Of a DNA stretch of 64,000 bases, positions 19,173 to 30,639 are shown piece by piece. The translations under genes were made by a program, and so were the position numbers. The stretch comes from Limnoperna fortunei (lineage: Eukaryota; Mollusca; Bivalvia; Mytilida; Modiolidae). Positions within the stretch are counted from its first letter, which is position 1, and each line of letters starts with the position of its first letter. Below the pieces are notes generated by a model. It was given only the letters and a program-made list of their open reading frames with translations, had not been told where the DNA came from and did no database searches. The DNA lies in NCBI GenBank assembly GCA_944474755.1, contig OX104117.1:64905522-64969521 (forward strand), written 5' to 3'.

Positions 19173-20640
19173 ATGGATAATTCTGAAATATTTATCGATG
19201 ATAATGCCGACCTGGATCTAACGATTGCCCAGGGTAGACATACAGCCACTAGAAATGATTCCTGTGACCGTTTTCCCGCGACTCCGTCCGGAGAAGTAGA
19301 ATTTAGGTTTGTACAAGATGATTTTGAAAGTCATAATGATAAGATTCATATGGCAAATACATTAAGAAAAGGAGATACGAATGAAAGGAAAAATGGGTCG
19401 AGCCATAAACCACCGGTTGGGCATCATGAAAATGATGCTATACCTGCGGAGAAGCTGTCGGACCAGGAGCGACACCATGGTTCCAGAAGTGCAGCCGCTG
19501 ATGCGAAATCTATGGGTAGTTTAAATGATCAGACGGCCAGTGCCCAAGGAGATCAATGTTTTATTTCTTTTGACCAGACAGCACCGCACGCTCCAGGAGG
19601 TCACCATAATATTTAAGTTGATCAGAAAGCATTTAGCGCTCAGGGAGATCATTTGTTTTCAAGTCGAAGTGCAGCGTCTTGTGATGTTAATGTTACCGGT
19701 TTACGTGGCGAGACCATTGAACGGGAACCAGGGTGTCCCGTGTCTATAGGGTCAGACGTACCGGGGTTTTCTAGATTGTCAGCCCGTAGTGTAAACCAAA
19801 GACGGAAGAGCCCATTCACCAGTTCTTTGTTAGAAATAACAATGTCAATGAAACAAATTTTGAGCGTATGAGCAAGGATGATTATTTACAAAATAGGCTT
19901 AATTTAAATAAAAGTAAAAAGCCGGCGATTTTTGACGGTACAAATTGGAAGGATTATCTTGTTCAGTTCGAACTTGTTGCCGCAATTAACCAATGTGATG
20001 ACATCGAAAAGACATTTGAACTAGCAACCAGTTTACGGGGACCCCGCTCTAAGAGTTTTAACGGACTTGCGTCCTGAATTGAGAGTAAATTACGGCCATT
20101 TAATTTCGCTTTGTCATCTGGGTTTCAACCACGCAATCAGGCGGAGATGTATCGTGACATATGAAAAATAGACTTCGTGGAAGAAGTGAACCAATACCTG
20201 AGCAAGGCCAGGATATAAAACGTCTTGTTAGATTGGTCTATCCATCTGCTCCTTCAGAAGTTCGCTAACAACTGGCACGCGACTGTTTTATTGATTCATT
20301 GAACGAGTCAGAATTAGAATTGGCGATATTTCAAGGTAAATGCAAAAACCATTGATGACGCTGTCCAAATTGCATTAGAATTTGAAGCGTTCCAAAATGG
20401 ACGAAAAAGGCGTGGCTTCACAAAACTGGTTGGTATGTAGACAGAGGTTGAAAGCAATCATCAAGATGGCCGATTTGAATATAACAGAAACAAATACCTT
20501 TCGGGACAAATTAATGCCATCGCCGGACGGCTAGCCATGATTGAAAAGAATAAGTCTACAAATAAAAGAACTCCACTGAGATGTTACCACTGTGGTGCTC
20601 TAGGACTTATCAAGAAATTCTGTCCCAAACTTCAATCCTC
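19173..20640 (+). pseudogene. gag: Gypsy copy 2 gag (capsid and nucleocapsid), broken
   Basis: The N-terminal part (19173-19616, 147 codons from MDNSEIFIDDNADLDLT) is acidic and histidine-rich and of unknown fold. The capsid domain is recognised at 19920-20080 by KPAIFDGTNWKDYLVQFELV, then out of frame by LRGRSEPIPEQGQDIKRLVR and FIDSLNESELELAIFQG, which matches the usual Gypsy capsid plan. A nucleocapsid zinc knuckle follows at about 20579 (CYHCGALGLIKKFC), with leucine at the histidine position. At least three frame changes or stops interrupt it. In an intact element it would form the particle and package RNA. Confidence 0.82.
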
Positions 20641-20767
20641 TGTAATGTTACCTAATAATAGACCATATGGTACAAAGAGTGTGGCAGTCTAAACTACCAA
20701 TGTGGGGGAAACCTACGGAACGCCATGACTGTCCTATGTATGAAAAGTTCTTTGTATGCGATGCTTA

Positions 20768-21188
20768 CTACTTAATATGTAATGTTTCGACTTTATATGC
20801 GGTGCTTTTGACTTTATATGCGGTGCTTTCGACTTTATATGTGGTGCTTTCGACTTTATATGCGGTGCTTACGTCTTTATATGCGGTGGTTGCGACTTTA
20901 TATGCGGTGCTTTCGAATTTATATGTGGTGCTTTCGACTTTATATGCGGTGCTTACATCTTCATATGCGGTACTTACGACTTTATATGTGGTGTTTACGA
21001 CTTGATATGCGGTGTTTACAAACGACTTAATATGCGGTGCTTACGACTTTATATGCGGTGCTTACTTCTTTATATGCGATGCTTACTAATTTATATGCAG
21101 TGGTTACTTTATTTGCGGTGCTTACTAACGACTTTATATGTGGTGCTTACTTCTTTATATGCGGTGCTTACGACTTGATATGCGGTGG
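20768..21188 (+). repeat. 21-bp minisatellite inside Gypsy copy 2
   Basis: About 20 imperfect copies of a 21-bp unit beginning GACTTTATATGCGGTGCTT. Because 21 is a multiple of three, the first half is an open frame encoding a 7-residue repeat (TLYAVLS, TLYVVLS, TLYAVLT and similar, 20785-21005). Indels break the frame later. It sits between the nucleocapsid knuckle and protease, where Gypsy elements normally have no repeat. Confidence 0.9.
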
Positions 21189-21310
21189 TTAGATGAAATT
21201 GTATACGCTTCGTTGGTCATGACCTGCAAACGCGATAAACGAAACCGATATTAGCTGAAACTGCGGTCCAAGTCTCAGCTGATCTGATTAATGAAACCAT
21301 TGGACCGATT

Positions 21311-21775
21311 GAATTGTGTAACGAAATAAAATACAAACGATATGATAGTTTGTATTTACATGTAAATGTGTTAGGTATTAATGTTAATTCTTTAATTCAT
21401 ACAGGTTCTACATTGTCTATATTGCACCATTACAAGTACCATGCTATTCATGAAAGTGTTAAACCCAAGTTGTCAATTTATAATGGAAAACTATGAATGG
21501 CAGATGGTGGAATAGTTGTACCATTGGGAACTGCACAATTTCCTTTGCAGTTATCACATCAAAACATTTTCAACGACTTAGTTATTGCCGAGGTTGATGC
21601 TCCAATGATTATTGGTTTTGATTTTCTTAACAAAAATAAATGTGTTTTACACATGGACAATGGGACCCTCCAAGTACATGGGGGAATCTTTCTTGCCAAT
21701 TCAAAAACAATTTATGTTCTGTATTTAAAATTTTGGACACTAAGAATGTTGATATTCCCCCATTCAGTGAGATAA
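21311..21775 (+). pseudogene. pro: Gypsy copy 2 aspartic protease, active site lost
   Basis: Retropepsin-like sequence: LHVNVLGINVNSLIHTGSTL holds the active-site loop, but the aspartate of DTGS is histidine (HTGS). After a TGA at 21494 the same frame continues with MADGGIVVPLGTAQFPLQL and APMIIGFDFLNKNKCVLH, the second half with the usual ILGxDFL-type motif. The protease would cut the Gag-Pol polyprotein. Loss of the catalytic Asp and the internal stop make this copy inactive. Confidence 0.83.
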
Positions 21776-21790
21776 AATCCTGGTAAAAAA

Positions 21791-23060
21791 ATGAATGGTC
21801 TACCACATAAGGTTAATGGTTTTCTTGAACCACTTGGTTCTGATCTCTTACAGAGTGGCTGTCATGTTGCCAAGGCAATTATTGATCATAGTTGTCAAAT
21901 CATTCCTGTTCGAATAATTAACCTTACATACCAACTTGTAAAGGTGTACAATAAGATCAACATTGCTCAATGCTCCGTTATTGCGGATAAGACCTTAACT
22001 AGTATAGAAAGTATTAACCATAAATGTGTTTTCCATGTATCCAAGGACCACGGAGACCTACCTGAACATTTACAAGATTTGTATAAATCTTCTATAACCC
22101 ATCTCAATGAAGAACAACAAGAGAAAATTTTTAATCTTTTATTAAAATATCAACATGAATTTTCTAAAAATAGGCCTGATTTAGCTAAAACTGACTTGGC
22201 ACAACACAAAATAGATACCGGTGATGCTACTCCTTTCAAAATGCAACCACGGCGACTACCACTAGCTAAAAGAGAAGCAGTAAAGACTGAGATAAACAGA
22301 TTGTTGAATGATGGAATTATTGAAACTTCAAATGGATCATGGGCTTCACCGACGGTTCTTTTGACCAAACCAGATGGTACCCATCGACTTTGTATAGATT
22401 ACCGGAAGTTAAACGAGATTACTAAAAATGATTCCTATCCCTTGCCATTATTAATGATTCCCTTGATACTTTAGCTGGATCGTCATGGTTCAGCACTATG
22501 GACTTGAGCTCGGGGTATTATCAGGTCCAAATGGATCTAGCCCATAAGGAGAAAACCGCCTTTACCAGTCATGAGGACATCACCAATTTAAATACCTCAG
22601 CTTTGGTCTTTGTAATGCCGTGACTACGTTTGAACGACTCATGGAGTCTTTTTTACGGGGCCTGCATTGGAAAACTTGCATTTTGTACATTGATTATATA
22701 ATTGTTTTTGCAGATAAGTTTGATCCCCATATTGCTAGGTTGGACTTGATAGATTATCCAAAGCAAATTTAAAAGTAGCCCCAAAGAAGTGTCATTTATT
22801 TCAAAAACAGGTTACATTTTTAGGGCACTTAGTATCTGGAGAAGGAGTTTCCACTGATCCAGTAAAGGTTGAGTGTATCCGAAACTGGCCCCTCTTAAGA
22901 CAGTTCATGATGTGAGCAGCTTTTTAGGTACCTGTTCATATTACCGCAGGTTCATACCTTCATTTACAGATATAGCTATACCATTAAACAAATTAACCGA
23001 GTAAACCGCCAAGTTCCAATGGACTGACGAATGTGAAAATTCCTTTAATTCCCTAAAAGA
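21791..23060 (+). pseudogene. pol: Gypsy copy 2 reverse transcriptase, frameshifted
   Basis: The first 227 codons (21791-22474) are open: linker, then EFSKNRPDLAKTDLAQHKID, a fingers region with LLNDGIIETSNGSWASPTVL and GTHRLCIDYRKLNE. After a frame change, 22480-22560 gives STMDLSSGYYQVQMD. A second shift precedes FGLCNAVTTFERLMES. The active-site strand reads YIDY where YIDD is expected (22686-22700). The thumb piece with FLGHLVSGEGVSTDP follows. RT copies the element RNA to DNA. This copy cannot be active. The frameshift before FGLCNAV and the Asp-to-Tyr change are shared with copy 1. Confidence 0.9.
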
Positions 23061-23061
23061 T

Positions 23062-23391
23062 TTGTTAACCAAGTCTCCAGTATTAGCATACCCATGTCTC
23101 CAGAAACCTTTTATATTAGATACTGACGCCAGGGGCTTTGGTATTGGAGCTGTTCTTTCCCAAGTATATGATGGATGTGAAACACTTATTGCCTACTTTA
23201 GCCGTTCCCTTAATAAACATAAACGCAATTATTGTGTTACCCGAAGAGAACTTTTGGCGGTTGTTGAGAGTATTAAACACTTTCACCACTACTTGTACGG
23301 AACGCATTTCACAGTTCGTACGGATCGTGGTGCCTTAAACTGTTTACGAAGATTTAAAAATCCAGAAGGTCAGATAGCTAAATGGCTATAA
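23062..23391 (+). pseudogene. pol: Gypsy copy 2 RNase H domain
   Basis: 110 open codons covering most of an RNase H domain: PFILDTDARGFGIGAVLSQ (first catalytic Asp region), AYFSRSLNKHKRNYCVTRRE (catalytic Glu of TRRELLA) and HFTVRTDRGALNCLRRF. It ends at a TAA, after which the same line of homology continues as TNEHRPGKQHGNADGL, the usual C-terminal HxxGxxNxxADxLSR region. The domain itself looks nearly intact; the polyprotein around it is not. Confidence 0.88.
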
Positions 23392-23559
23392 GTTTTAGAA
23401 ACTTACAATTTTACAAATGAACACAGACCAGGTAAACAGCATGGAAATGCTGATGGACTTTTTCGTCAATGCTCTCCTTGTAAATTTTGTTCTCGCCAGG
23501 AGAATAAAGACGACCAATGTCAGGATAACTGCGTCCATATAGCTAAGACCAGTAATTCT

Positions 23560-24880
23560 TCTTTGTCAAATGATTCTGCCTGTTGGCTTAGACCAAAATC
23601 AACACAGGAAATAAGACAAGACCAGTTAAACGATGAAGATTTAAGGGTTGTTATTGAGTGGGTTGAAAATGAAATAAAACCTGTGGCAAAATGTTTCCAC
23701 AGCCAATTCAGTTGTGAAAACTTTGCGGGAAAACTCGAGACTTTATGTATAGATAATGGGGTACTTTACAGAAAATATTATAATTCTGATTTTGAAACCT
23801 TTCGCAGGCCCAATGACCATGAGGAGAGAGATTTTCCAAATGTTACACAGTGACCCTGTTGCAGGACATTTAAGTACTACTCGTACTATTGAAAGACTTA
23901 AAGGGAGGGTATATTGGCCTGGCCTATCCAAAGATGTAGCCTTGTGGGTCCAACAATGTGCAATTTGCCAGTCTCAAAAGCGACCAGTCAGAAAAGCCCG
24001 AGGTGGACTCGGACAATATGCGGTTGGATTACCTATGAAGCGAGTTGCCATGGACATTTTAGGGCCCATTACCCGAATCTAATAAACACAATAAATATAT
24101 GCAGACTACTTTACCAAGTGGGTTGAAGCTTACCCTTTACCCAATTTAGAAACAAACACAATTGTCCAAGTTTTAGTTGACCAATTCATAACCAGATTTG
24201 ATATTCCTCGCCAAATACATACGGATCAAGGGTCCCAATTTAAATCAAAATTGTTTCATAAAATGTGTGTCGTGTTCCGCATTGATAAAACAAAACTACA
24301 CCAATGCATGCTGCCAGTGATGGTCTGGTAGAGAGATTTAACCGTACAATTGAAGAGATGCTTATAAAATCGGTTCGGAAAGACCAACAAAATTGGGACG
24401 AAATTTTACCCATGTAAATGATGGCGTGTCGCTCCTCTGTGCATGAAAGAACGGGCTATTCCCCATGCATGATGATGTTCGGTGGAGAAATCGAACTTTC
24501 AATTGATCTTTTATACGGATTTCCACCTTGACAAAATACAAATTGATCATACCGAGTATGTTGCCGGATTAATCAAACGGTTAAATAAAGTACACAAACC
24601 GGCTTCTGAACACATGATTCAAGCTCGAGAACGTCAGAAAAGACAATACGTTATACTATACAAGTTATTAAGAACCAATACCATGTTGGCTCTCCAGTAT
24701 GGCTTAATGACCAAGTCAAGAAAAAGGGCCTTTCTAGAAAATTGCAAAATAATTGTGTAGGACCATATCAGGTTGCCGGTTCCTGTCAGACCTTGTATAT
24801 GGTATACAACTGACCAAACATTCTAAACCAAAAATAATTCATCATGACAGATTAAAACCATTCTTAGGAGAATATAAACA
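23560..24880 (+). pseudogene. pol: Gypsy copy 2 integrase, frameshifted
   Basis: Zinc-binding HHCC part at 23845-23975 (HSDPVAGHLSTTRTIERLKG, then CAICQSQKR). Catalytic core: first Asp in VAMDILGP, then YFTKWVEAYPLP, second Asp in HTDQGSQFKSKLF near 24220, and the Glu in GLVERFNRTIEEML near 24325. The C-terminal part NQYHVGSPVWLNDQVKKKG is followed by KIIHHDRLKPF. The three DDE residues are all readable but lie in different frames (shifts near 24080, 24290 and 24390). The enzyme would insert element DNA into the genome. Confidence 0.88.
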
Positions 24881-24911
24881 TTTTTTTTAATTTAGCTACC
24901 AATACTTATAA

Positions 24912-25136
24912 ATGTTAATTAATATTTTCAGTGAGCCAAGACAGCTTCCCTGTCAGGTTTGCGATAGGTCTTATGATCATATAAAACAGTTGAAGAGACA
25001 TTACCACGACAAACATGGACCCAAACTTGTATGCCCAGAAGCAGGCTGTAAGTTCGAATATCCAGAAAGTAGGCGCTACCTACTTATTAGGCACTGTAAA
25101 CTACGCCACTATACTAGCCTTCCTGCTCCAGTCTGA
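24912..25136 (+). CDS. Gypsy copy 2 accessory ORF with two C2H2 zinc fingers
   Basis: 74 codons, differing from the copy 1 ORF at only a few residues. Finger 1 is CQVCDRSYDHIKQLKRHYHDKH, complete here (split for reference: CQVC, then HYHDKH). Finger 2 is CPEAGC followed by RHCKLRH. It begins ~70 bp after the integrase tail, closes with the same TGA as copy 1, and has the same TATTTTCAG acceptor-like site (24923-24931). Conservation of an ORF-sized open frame next to the wrecked pol gene is notable, but common descent alone could explain it. Confidence 0.72.
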   Translation: MLINIFSEPRQLPCQVCDRSYDHIKQLKRHYHDKHGPKLVCPEAGCKFEYPESRRYLLIRHCKLRHYTSLPAPV

Positions 25137-25154
25137 AACTCAGAGGAACTTCCT

Positions 25155-25544
25155 ATGTCTCCTCTGAAGTCGCCTGATGTAAGTGTTTTTGAACCCACTT
25201 ACCAACAAAAGAGGGAGTTTGACCTTCTCTATGAGGCATGCGAGGCAAATGGACTGGTGGAGTCACCGAGGAAAGTCATCGCGACTGCCATGAAAGTAGG
25301 ATGGTTCGGGACATAACCTCGCAGTACGTGTTATGTCCAATTTCTTGCTTCCAGTCCAAAATCCGACCCAGACTTTTCTGCCAGCACACGGGCTGTCATT
25401 ATGAAAAAACATCTGCCAGACTAAACTGATATTAATCCACCTCAAACAAGCTCCAAGACCAGCAGCCATGAATTATCACCACAAAGAACAGAGTCACCAA
25501 CACCTGACTTAACTTCATCTCTAACCACAACACAACCTGATTAA
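25155..25544 (+). pseudogene. Gypsy copy 2 second accessory ORF, frameshifted
   Basis: Counterpart of 7284-7688 in copy 1. It starts MSPLKSPDVSVFEPTYQQKR in frame with the zinc-finger ORF after its TGA. A one-base deletion near 25288 (CGACTGCCATGAAAG versus CGACTGCCCATGAAAG) and a small deletion near 25344 shift the frame, and a TAA appears in the Ser/Pro-rich tail. No domain recognised. Confidence 0.6.
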
Positions 25545-26039
25545 CCCGTCTTGCCTTCAACAGATTCAATATTACCTGAAACAGCAACATCATCTATACC
25601 ACCGATTCCTGATTCTTCATTGAATACGTCTACTTTATCTAAGGTAATTTGTTTACCATCCATTACAGTCCACTCTTATTCCTCATGCGTCTAATAAGAA
25701 GAAAGTGGAGGATGCCGCTGTACAATGCGATATAGTAGACTGGGCTAAATATAAACAATTTTTTAAAATGATAGATATATTGAAAAACTTATGTGTGACC
25801 GTGAAAAGGACATTATGGATAATTATGAACAATTGTAACTTGTTATTGTACTGATATTTTATTAACTGTTTTATCATATATTGAGTAATATGTTTATGCT
25901 TATTCTCTTATTTGTCTTTTATTTATAACAAAAATAGGCATTAGTAAGAATATTGTTTAATGTTATTGTATTCATCTAGTTGAAATGTAAAATTTTGTCG
26001 TGTTTGAGGACAAACACATTTTCTTTTATAGCGGGGTAT

Positions 26040-27240
26040 TGTAACGGAATTGGGAAATCCGTTATCATCTCGTTATTGAGAAGTACACAATTTTATAAAG
26101 TGTACATTCTGGTGTACTGATATTGTGTTATTATTATGTTAATTATTAAATGTTCAACAGTGATATTACGTTGAACCGATATAGCGGTAGTTCGCTTTCA
26201 AATCGGGAAAATAGACTTTCCCATTATTGACTGTTATAATGTTTGAACAATTAATTATGAAATGTTATGATAGTTATTATAATAATCATTGAAGTTGTTT
26301 ACCTTTTATTGACAGTTATTCTCACGTAATTTCCATTTCAAAGTTTCAATCTTGACAACTTTTTTACACACACGCCATCTTTGTTTTTGCCAATTCATTG
26401 ATCGAAACGTTTCCGTATTTATTTTAACGTCAATTATAACGTCATCTTTCACGTTTCCGAACGTCATTTTGGTAAAGTTGGTAACAATTGGTAAGGTGGT
26501 AATGAAGGGAATTTTGAAAACTTGGTTATTTTAGTACTTTGGTAACGAAATAGTATAAATACCGCGAATTTTCAAATCCCGTTTTAGTTGTTCTCTACCC
26601 TGGGCAACCCCTGTTAATATAAAACCGTATCCAGAGCCAAAGCCAGATCCAATACCAGAACCAAAGTCAGAACCTTGATTGTTTTACCATATCCTGAACC
26701 CAGCGTTTCCAAGTCAGATTGTTGTGTTCTTGTTACTATGGAGGAACAGTGCCATTTTGAAAACAGGTCCGTTTTAACCGTTTTAAGTAGTTTTTGATTT
26801 ATTCCGGCGAAAACTTTTAACGTTTAACATTTTACCGTTTGCCATAATTTTTCCGATTGGTAATTTTTTGTAACCATAATATTTAAGCAATTCCCCATTT
26901 AAGTTCTAGCTAGAAATGGATAACTGTCATATGTTAAAATTGTAAGTTAAGAAATAAATTTTATCACTGTTATATATATATATGAAATCGCATTTGAATT
27001 TACAAGCTATTTAACGTTACTTTTGTCTCTTTTATTTAATAATCATTACCAAGATTTGAGACACACACACACGCATAGACCAATAACCCAGTTTATTCCG
27101 GTGTTTTCAAATACTGACTTGTAAGCTATACTTAGAGCCAACTACCGTACCGTTCTGACACCAAGAACGGGTGGGTGACCAGTCCCACGTATCATCCAGG
27201 CAAATATATTCAGAGACCCATACCGCTCGGTTACGTTACA
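26040..27240 (+). repeat. 3' LTR of Gypsy copy 2
   Basis: 1201 bp from TGTAACGGAATTGGG to CGGTTACGTTACA. The ends are perfect 7-bp inverted tips (TGTAACG/CGTTACA). It is preceded by TTTTATAGCGGGGTAT. A TATA box is at 26554-26561. A CA-rich stretch is near 27060. Confidence 0.93.
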
Positions 27241-28571
27241 ATATCTTTGAGGGATTAAACATCATCTAAATTCATGTGAAAAATTAAAAAGTCCTTTCCA
27301 AACATTTCTATATATTTTGGGAATAATTTTTCATTTGACTTTTCAATAGTCAAAAGTCTTGACACCCAAGATGCTCTTAGCATAAACTATCAACTTAAAA
27401 TAACTATCAAAGTCGATCATGTTTCAGCCTTCTTCTGTATATGTCCCAATTACAGTATTTCTCTTGACTTAATATTTTCCTCCCCAAACAAACCTAAAAC
27501 AACATCTCTTGATTTCTTTTATATATTAAATAGGAATACATATTGAAGTGGCACAAAAGTAAATGTTGGAAGTACTGAAGATTTGATAATAAGTATTTTA
27601 ACAGCCATTGTCAATTTTCCTTTCCCCACGATTTTAACAATTTTTTCATCTAATCAATTTTAACGATCAGTTTAAACGCTCGCATGCGTCTTTATTATGT
27701 GCAAAATATATACCGAGAGCTTTATCAGACTCATCTGTCCATTTAATATCTTCAATTTTATCTTTACAGTTTTTTAATTTTCCAATCTAAAAAATAACTC
27801 TTCGTCATCGCTGGAACGTTTATCATAAACTTTCAGACATTGTTCCAATTCTGTCTCTAATGTTTTTGTTACCTACCTTGTTTCTTTTGATTTATTCTTG
27901 CAGTACAATACTGGTGGCTTCCTTATTTCAGTTTTCAAGCTATCCCACAATAATCTTATATCATATTTACTGTTAATAATTTTATAGGAATATCGATCAA
28001 TAAGGTCATTGACGATATTTGGTATTCTATATCGTTTAATATTGATTGATTCAATTTCCAAAATCCCTTTCTCATCTCTGATGAACCAGCATTTAGACAG
28101 ACACGCCTTGGTGGTCAGTTGATTTAATAACTGCTGGTTTAATTTAACAAGTTTCTACTAAAGCTATATATTCTTTTCCAATTAAAAGAAGATCAATTAA
28201 ACTTGCACTTGTTCCGTCTTTCCTTCTCCGGGTAAACTGTTGTATATTATTATTTTGAGACCTCCAAATGTCAGACAAGCCATTTTTTTATGAAATTTTT
28301 AAAACTATTTACTGGCTCACTAAATTTTGTGTTAACTTTATGGTTTCTATCAATTCTGGTTAGGGCTTCGTTAAAATCTTCCTCAATTAACAGTATACCT
28401 ACACTGTTTTTTAATGAAGCTATCAACTTTTTTAAAAAGGTGTTACGTTCAGTTCTGCAATTAGGCGCTTTTTTTGCTGAAGAAAAAAAACAAGTTCACC
28501 TATTTCAATATGCAGTAGAATTATACGACCATTTTCATCATTATGTTGATCCATATGTTTATAGTCCGTAG
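27241..28571 (-). pseudogene. LINE-1 (minus) ORF2: endonuclease, linker and RT C-terminal part
   Basis: Read from 28571 downward. Endonuclease remnant like that in block A (to about 28100). Then SINIKRYRIPNIVNDLIDRY and DIRLLWDSLKTEIRKPPVLY, the linker that follows endonuclease in L1/Tx1-type elements (28061-27873). Then KTLETELEQCLKVYDKRSSD, WTDESDKALGIYF and, past 27660, KIVKIVGKGKLTMAVKILII and LRASWVSRLLTIEKSNEKLF. The central RT palm with its active site is deleted (between about 27870 and 27720). ORF2 continues across Gypsy copy 2 at 17843. Frames change several times. Confidence 0.78.
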
Positions 28572-29676
28572 ACTTTTTAAGTAAAATTGTAAATTCCCTG
28601 CTAGAAGTAGACCCGTTATTACAATTAAATTTATCTCGTAATTTCTTATCAAAATGTGTTTCTTGAAGAAACCCTAGTATTCTTATGCCATTTTAAAACC
28701 CTACAGTATTTATTCTTATTTCCTTTTCCGTTTTTATTTAACGTACAAAGGTTTATAATATTTTTTGTTTCATTTTAATGGGTGAAAAATACGCAGACAT
28801 AGACATAGACAAACACATACATAATAACCGAATAAATAAAACAATGACATTATCATAAAATAAAAACTCAACATAATGTTTTCAAATATAATAGTTCCTA
28901 CAATAATACATTGTTTTGACATCAGCAAAGATGTGAAAATAATACATTATACACGATTTGTTTACAATTGACGTGTCTTACCGCCCAGATTGATAAAAGT
29001 ACATTGACGTAACCTTGACATATATTGGAATAGTCCACTTTGTCAAATTTGTGTTTTCCGTGTGGTATTCATATAATTGGCTTATTTTTCGAAAAGTATA
29101 TGTGAATGAGTGACATACACGTTAAACAAGTTAATATCAAATATATAATTAAGGATTTATTTGTTCCTAATATAATATAGTGAATTAGATCGATCCGCGA
29201 CAAATATTATAATGACAATATGATATTATAAACAGGAATAAGCTATTTCTTTTACGATTTGGCATGCACTGAACAAGACTATTTGAATAAATTGCTTTAG
29301 GAAAACTTGTTTGGATAGGCGGTATATAAATAGTAACAGGTTTATCAGTTGTTCTGAAAATAGTAAATGTGTAAACGTAATGCGTAACTTTAAATCCATG
29401 TCTCGTTAGGCAGCTTATAAATAGTAGCGGGAAAAATCATTCAAAACCACTCCATTTGGGACATTTTTAAAAATAACTTTCTCATTCAATGTTGTAATAA
29501 ACAAACGAAGAAAATGAAACATGTTTATATACGTACGTGGATCGATTGCACCATTGTGTTTATAGAAATTAGATTTTATTTGTATACAAACGCTGGATAT
29601 ATGAAAACGACATTTATATTCTAATCGAAATTTAATATTGTTTCGCTTTGAAATATTTCTCATTCAATGATCAACA

Positions 29677-30077
29677 CATAGGGGCTTGTAAAAATCGATT
29701 TACTTGCAATAACCCTGGATGGAAGTGGTGACTTTATCGCTTGTCGTTCTTTAGGCCTTTCGGTACTCACTTTCTTAGTAGCGATAAATTCTACTTCCGT
29801 CTAGGGTTATTGTCCCTTTCGTTTAAAACTGGTGGAAATTATTAATATGTTAGAGTTTAATGACATTGGAAGCTTAAAGGTATGGTTTTCAAGAAGATAG
29901 TTCAATTCGGAACAGACATAATTACAAACCGGTGTAGATAGGGTAACGTAATATTTTTTAAACAAATTTTGAAAGTTAGCGGGTAACGACTCTGTTTCTT
30001 CCCTTATCCCAAACTATAACAAAATCGACCCAGTAATCATTTGAAAGCGCAAGTAAATCGATTTTTACAAGCCCCCG
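29677..30077. mobile_element. 401-bp foldback MITE, block B
   Basis: Same length as the block A copy. Left tip CATAGGGGCTTG and right tip CAAGCCCCCG, with ~26-bp TIRs sharing GTAAAAATCGATTTACTTGC, and the inner inverted pair around CAATAACCCTGGATGGAAG. Flanks TGATCAACA and TGATCCACT are a mutated form of the 9-bp duplication seen in block A, so the MITE was there before the block was duplicated. Confidence 0.85.
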
Positions 30078-30639
30078 TGATCCACTACTGATTTTTCTTC
30101 TAATGTGTTATAAATACTTTGTACATCTTATTTCAATTCATTAATCTTTACTTTTAATATAACAGCAAATAATATCATCACAATCTAACACTCACTCTAA
30201 TAGGGAGCTTACAAAATTTCGTTCTTTTTTTAAACCTTATAAATTTTTTTGTAAAATTATAATTATAATAGGGTATATTTATTTAAGTTTTTGCTTTCTG
30301 TGCTGCCTTTCTACCACTTTTGTTTGTAAAATGTCAGTAGGTGTAGGTGGTGTGTGACTTACAACTGGTGGTCTCCTGTTTTACTGATGTTAGAGTACCA
30401 ATACATTTGTCTATAGAGGTCTGACTTTTATCTTTCTCCAAAAGTAGCATATGTTTTTGTCTTTCTTTTTGATTAGTTGCTTCTTGATTTTTCTAGTTTG
30501 TCAGTGTTTTGGTTTTCCTTTGCATTTACTATGTCTCTATGTTCTATGTCAGTTTGTTCTTCTGTCTCACTGTTCTCTTGTGAATCTATATCCCCATTTT
30601 CTTTTTATTATATTCTCTTTATATTTGGCAGTCTATCAT

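Larger units (their letters stand above)
17844..27240 (+). mobile_element. Ty3/Gypsy LTR retrotransposon, copy 2 (full-length, dead)
   Basis: Two LTRs (17844-19106 and 26040-27240) flank gag, protease, RT, RNase H, integrase and a zinc-finger 3' ORF, in the order of Ty3/Gypsy elements. LTR ends are TGTTACG/TGTAACG...CGTTACA, so the tips are inverted. The 4-bp ATAT on both sides (17840-17843 and 27241-27244) is the probable target duplication. The insertion split a minus-strand LINE ORF2. The LTRs differ by roughly one base in ten plus a ~50-bp indel, so the insertion is old. All main genes carry stops or frameshifts. Confidence 0.95.
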
